A DNA stretch of 14,554 bases from Paracoccaceae bacterium (lineage in GTDB: Bacteria > Pseudomonadota > Alphaproteobacteria > Rhodobacterales > Rhodobacteraceae). How positions within the stretch are numbered: the stretch's first letter is position 1; each line of letters starts with the position of its first letter. Where the stretch lies: NCBI GenBank assembly GCA_023260935.1, contig JALQTL010000408.1, forward strand, positions 1 through 14,554. The letters run 5' to 3'. The notes beneath the pieces were generated by a model that saw nothing but the letters and a program-made list of their open reading frames with translations, was not told the origin of the DNA and searched no databases. Below, one piece after another: positions 13,866 through 14,554 of this stretch. The translations under genes and the position numbers were made by a program.

Positions 13866-14267
13866 TTAGACGTCTTCCACGACCTCTGCAAGGGGCTCTT
13901 TCGCCTTTGCCGCCCCTGCGGAACGGACTTTCAGTGTCATCAGCGAACGGCCTGCCTTGTCAGCCGATTTGGCGACGCGCACCTTGCCCACGCCGGGAAG
14001 GTTAAGCTCTTCTCCCTTGGCAAGGGCCGCGCCAAGCTGGGCCAGCGTCGCCTCGACCAGTTCCCTTGCAACCTTTTTCTTGGCACCGGTGGCACCCACC
14101 ACCCGGTCCACCAGTTCACGCAACTTCAGCGCCGTGGCCTTTTCTGCCCCGTCAGCTGTAGGCGCGGTAGTGGCCGCGCTCTCGTTCGCCGCAACGGCAG
14201 CGGTTGCGCGGGGCTTGGGGGCGGGAATGCCCTTGGGGCCTGTCTTGGTGGTCGCCTTGGTCGTCAT
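13866..14267 (-). CDS. HU-family DNA-binding protein, non-canonical, with N-terminal extension
   Basis: A small nucleoid-type protein of 133 residues. Residues 1-46 form a K/T/A/P-rich, probably disordered extension. Residues 47-118 resemble the HU/IHF fold: a helical part (KLRELVDRVVGATGAKKKVA) followed by the LNLPGVGKVRV beta segment. The usual flexible arm with its GRNPxTG tip is not recognisable; only AGRSLMTLKV stands in its place. The C-terminus is acidic (EVVEDV). ATG 14267 has GGAG eight bases upstream on the minus strand. Reading upstream to 14447 would include non-coding leader. It follows a gene that appears to be lon, the classic lon-hup order, and precedes tRNA-Val(CAC). The family assignment is good; retained DNA-bending ability is uncertain. 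Confidence 0.82.
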   Translation of the reverse strand: MTTKATTKTGPKGIPAPKPRATAAVAANESAATTAPTADGAEKATALKLRELVDRVVGATGAKKKVARELVEATLAQLGAALAKGEELNLPGVGKVRVAKSADKAGRSLMTLKVRSAGAAKAKEPLAEVVEDV

Positions 14268-14312
14268 TCGTTTCACTCCGTCACAAGCACTGACCCAGTG
14301 CGTTGGCGGCAG

Positions 14313-14318
14313 ATTATG
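14313..14318 (-). promoter_or_regulatory. possible -10 element of the HU gene
   Basis: CATAAT on the minus strand lies 45 bases upstream of the HU start codon, in the only AT-rich stretch of the gap 14268-14420. It matches five of six bases of the sigma-70 -10 consensus, but I see no matching -35 at 16-18 bases. It is weak evidence for an independent HU promoter downstream of the terminator at 14421. Confidence 0.3.
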
Positions 14319-14420
14319 CGCGAAGCAAAAACAGTTCCATGATTTTGTTTCAGAAACGGAAAGTCGGGGCCAGCCCGGCTGCCGCTTCCCTGCCCCAAGA
14401 CAGGCACCGGCGCATGAAAA

Positions 14421-14444
14421 GGGGCGCGGCCGAAACCGCGCCCC
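14421..14444 (-). terminator. intrinsic terminator after the lon-like gene
   Basis: A 9-bp perfect GC stem, GGGGCGCGG (14421-14429) and CCGCGCCCC (14436-14444), has a six-base loop. On the minus strand it is followed by TTTTC. It lies 24 bases beyond the stop of the partial upstream gene and before the HU gene, so the HU gene most likely has its own promoter. Confidence 0.8.
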
Positions 14445-14468
14445 CAAAGATCACAGCCTGCCCGCCGA

Positions 14469-14554
14469 TCAATGCGCCGTGGCGGCTGGCGGATCGACCG
14501 CCATCTTGCGGGCGGCGGCGGCAGCCTCTTCGGCCGCCTCGTCCCACTCGATCG
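14469..14554 (-). CDS. lon: C-terminal end of a gene, probably ATP-dependent protease Lon; 5' part off the right edge
   Basis: Only 27 codons and the TGA stop are inside the window. They read IEWDEAAEEAAAAARKMAVD and then an A/P-rich end finishing in His. An IEW motif followed by an acidic, alanine-rich tail is what I remember of alphaproteobacterial Lon C-termini, and the position directly upstream of an HU gene on the same strand fits the lon-hup order of many proteobacteria. With no catalytic residue visible the call is tentative. The frame itself is well supported by the terminator 24 bases downstream. Confidence 0.55.
   Translation of the reverse strand, partial: IEWDEAAEEAAAAARKMAVDPPAATAH

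Overview
The window looks like a chromosomal core segment of an alphaproteobacterium of the Rhodobacterales (Rhodobacter/Paracoccus type). The basis is the high GC with strongly G/C-biased third codon positions, the gene order pepA / lptF-lptG-lptD-surA-pdxA-rsmA, a DUF4167 gene beside prmC-prfA, and a short non-canonical HU gene downstream of what looks like lon. I see no insertion sequence, integrase, phage gene, CRISPR array, defence island or rRNA. No gene-free stretch exceeds about 260 bases.

Left part (1-8740). A leucyl aminopeptidase gene (pepA, minus strand, C-terminal part off the left edge) diverges from a six-gene plus-strand operon. lptF and lptG encode the permease pair of the LPS-export ABC transporter, and lptD its outer-membrane translocon. 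They are followed by a SurA-like periplasmic chaperone, pdxA (vitamin B6 synthesis) and rsmA/ksgA (16S rRNA dimethylation). The first five genes overlap each other by 1-4 bases. The operon ends in a strong hairpin that also serves the convergent gene on its right.

Middle (8771-11736, minus strand). prfA (release factor 1) and prmC (which methylates release factors on the GGQ glutamine) overlap by 4 bases. They are followed by a DUF4167 protein with a conserved N-terminal domain and a long, charged, disordered tail. This is a translation-related cluster containing one uncharacterised member.

Right part (11785-14554, minus strand). Two overlapping ABC permease genes most resemble the GlpP/GlpQ pair of alphaproteobacterial glycerol importers, but no ATPase or binding protein accompanies them here. 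Upstream lie two tRNA-Val genes, with anticodons TAC and CAC. Next come a small HU-family protein with a lysine/alanine/proline-rich N-terminal extension and no recognisable DNA-binding arm, and the last 27 codons of a gene that is probably lon. The CAC tRNA begins 12 bases after the HU stop codon.

Most of the window is ordinary housekeeping. The parts most worth a second look are the isolated GlpPQ-like permeases, the DUF4167 protein in the release-factor operon, the unusual HU protein with a tRNA in its 3' UTR, and a short AT-rich motif upstream of rsmA whose end supplies that gene's ribosome-binding site.
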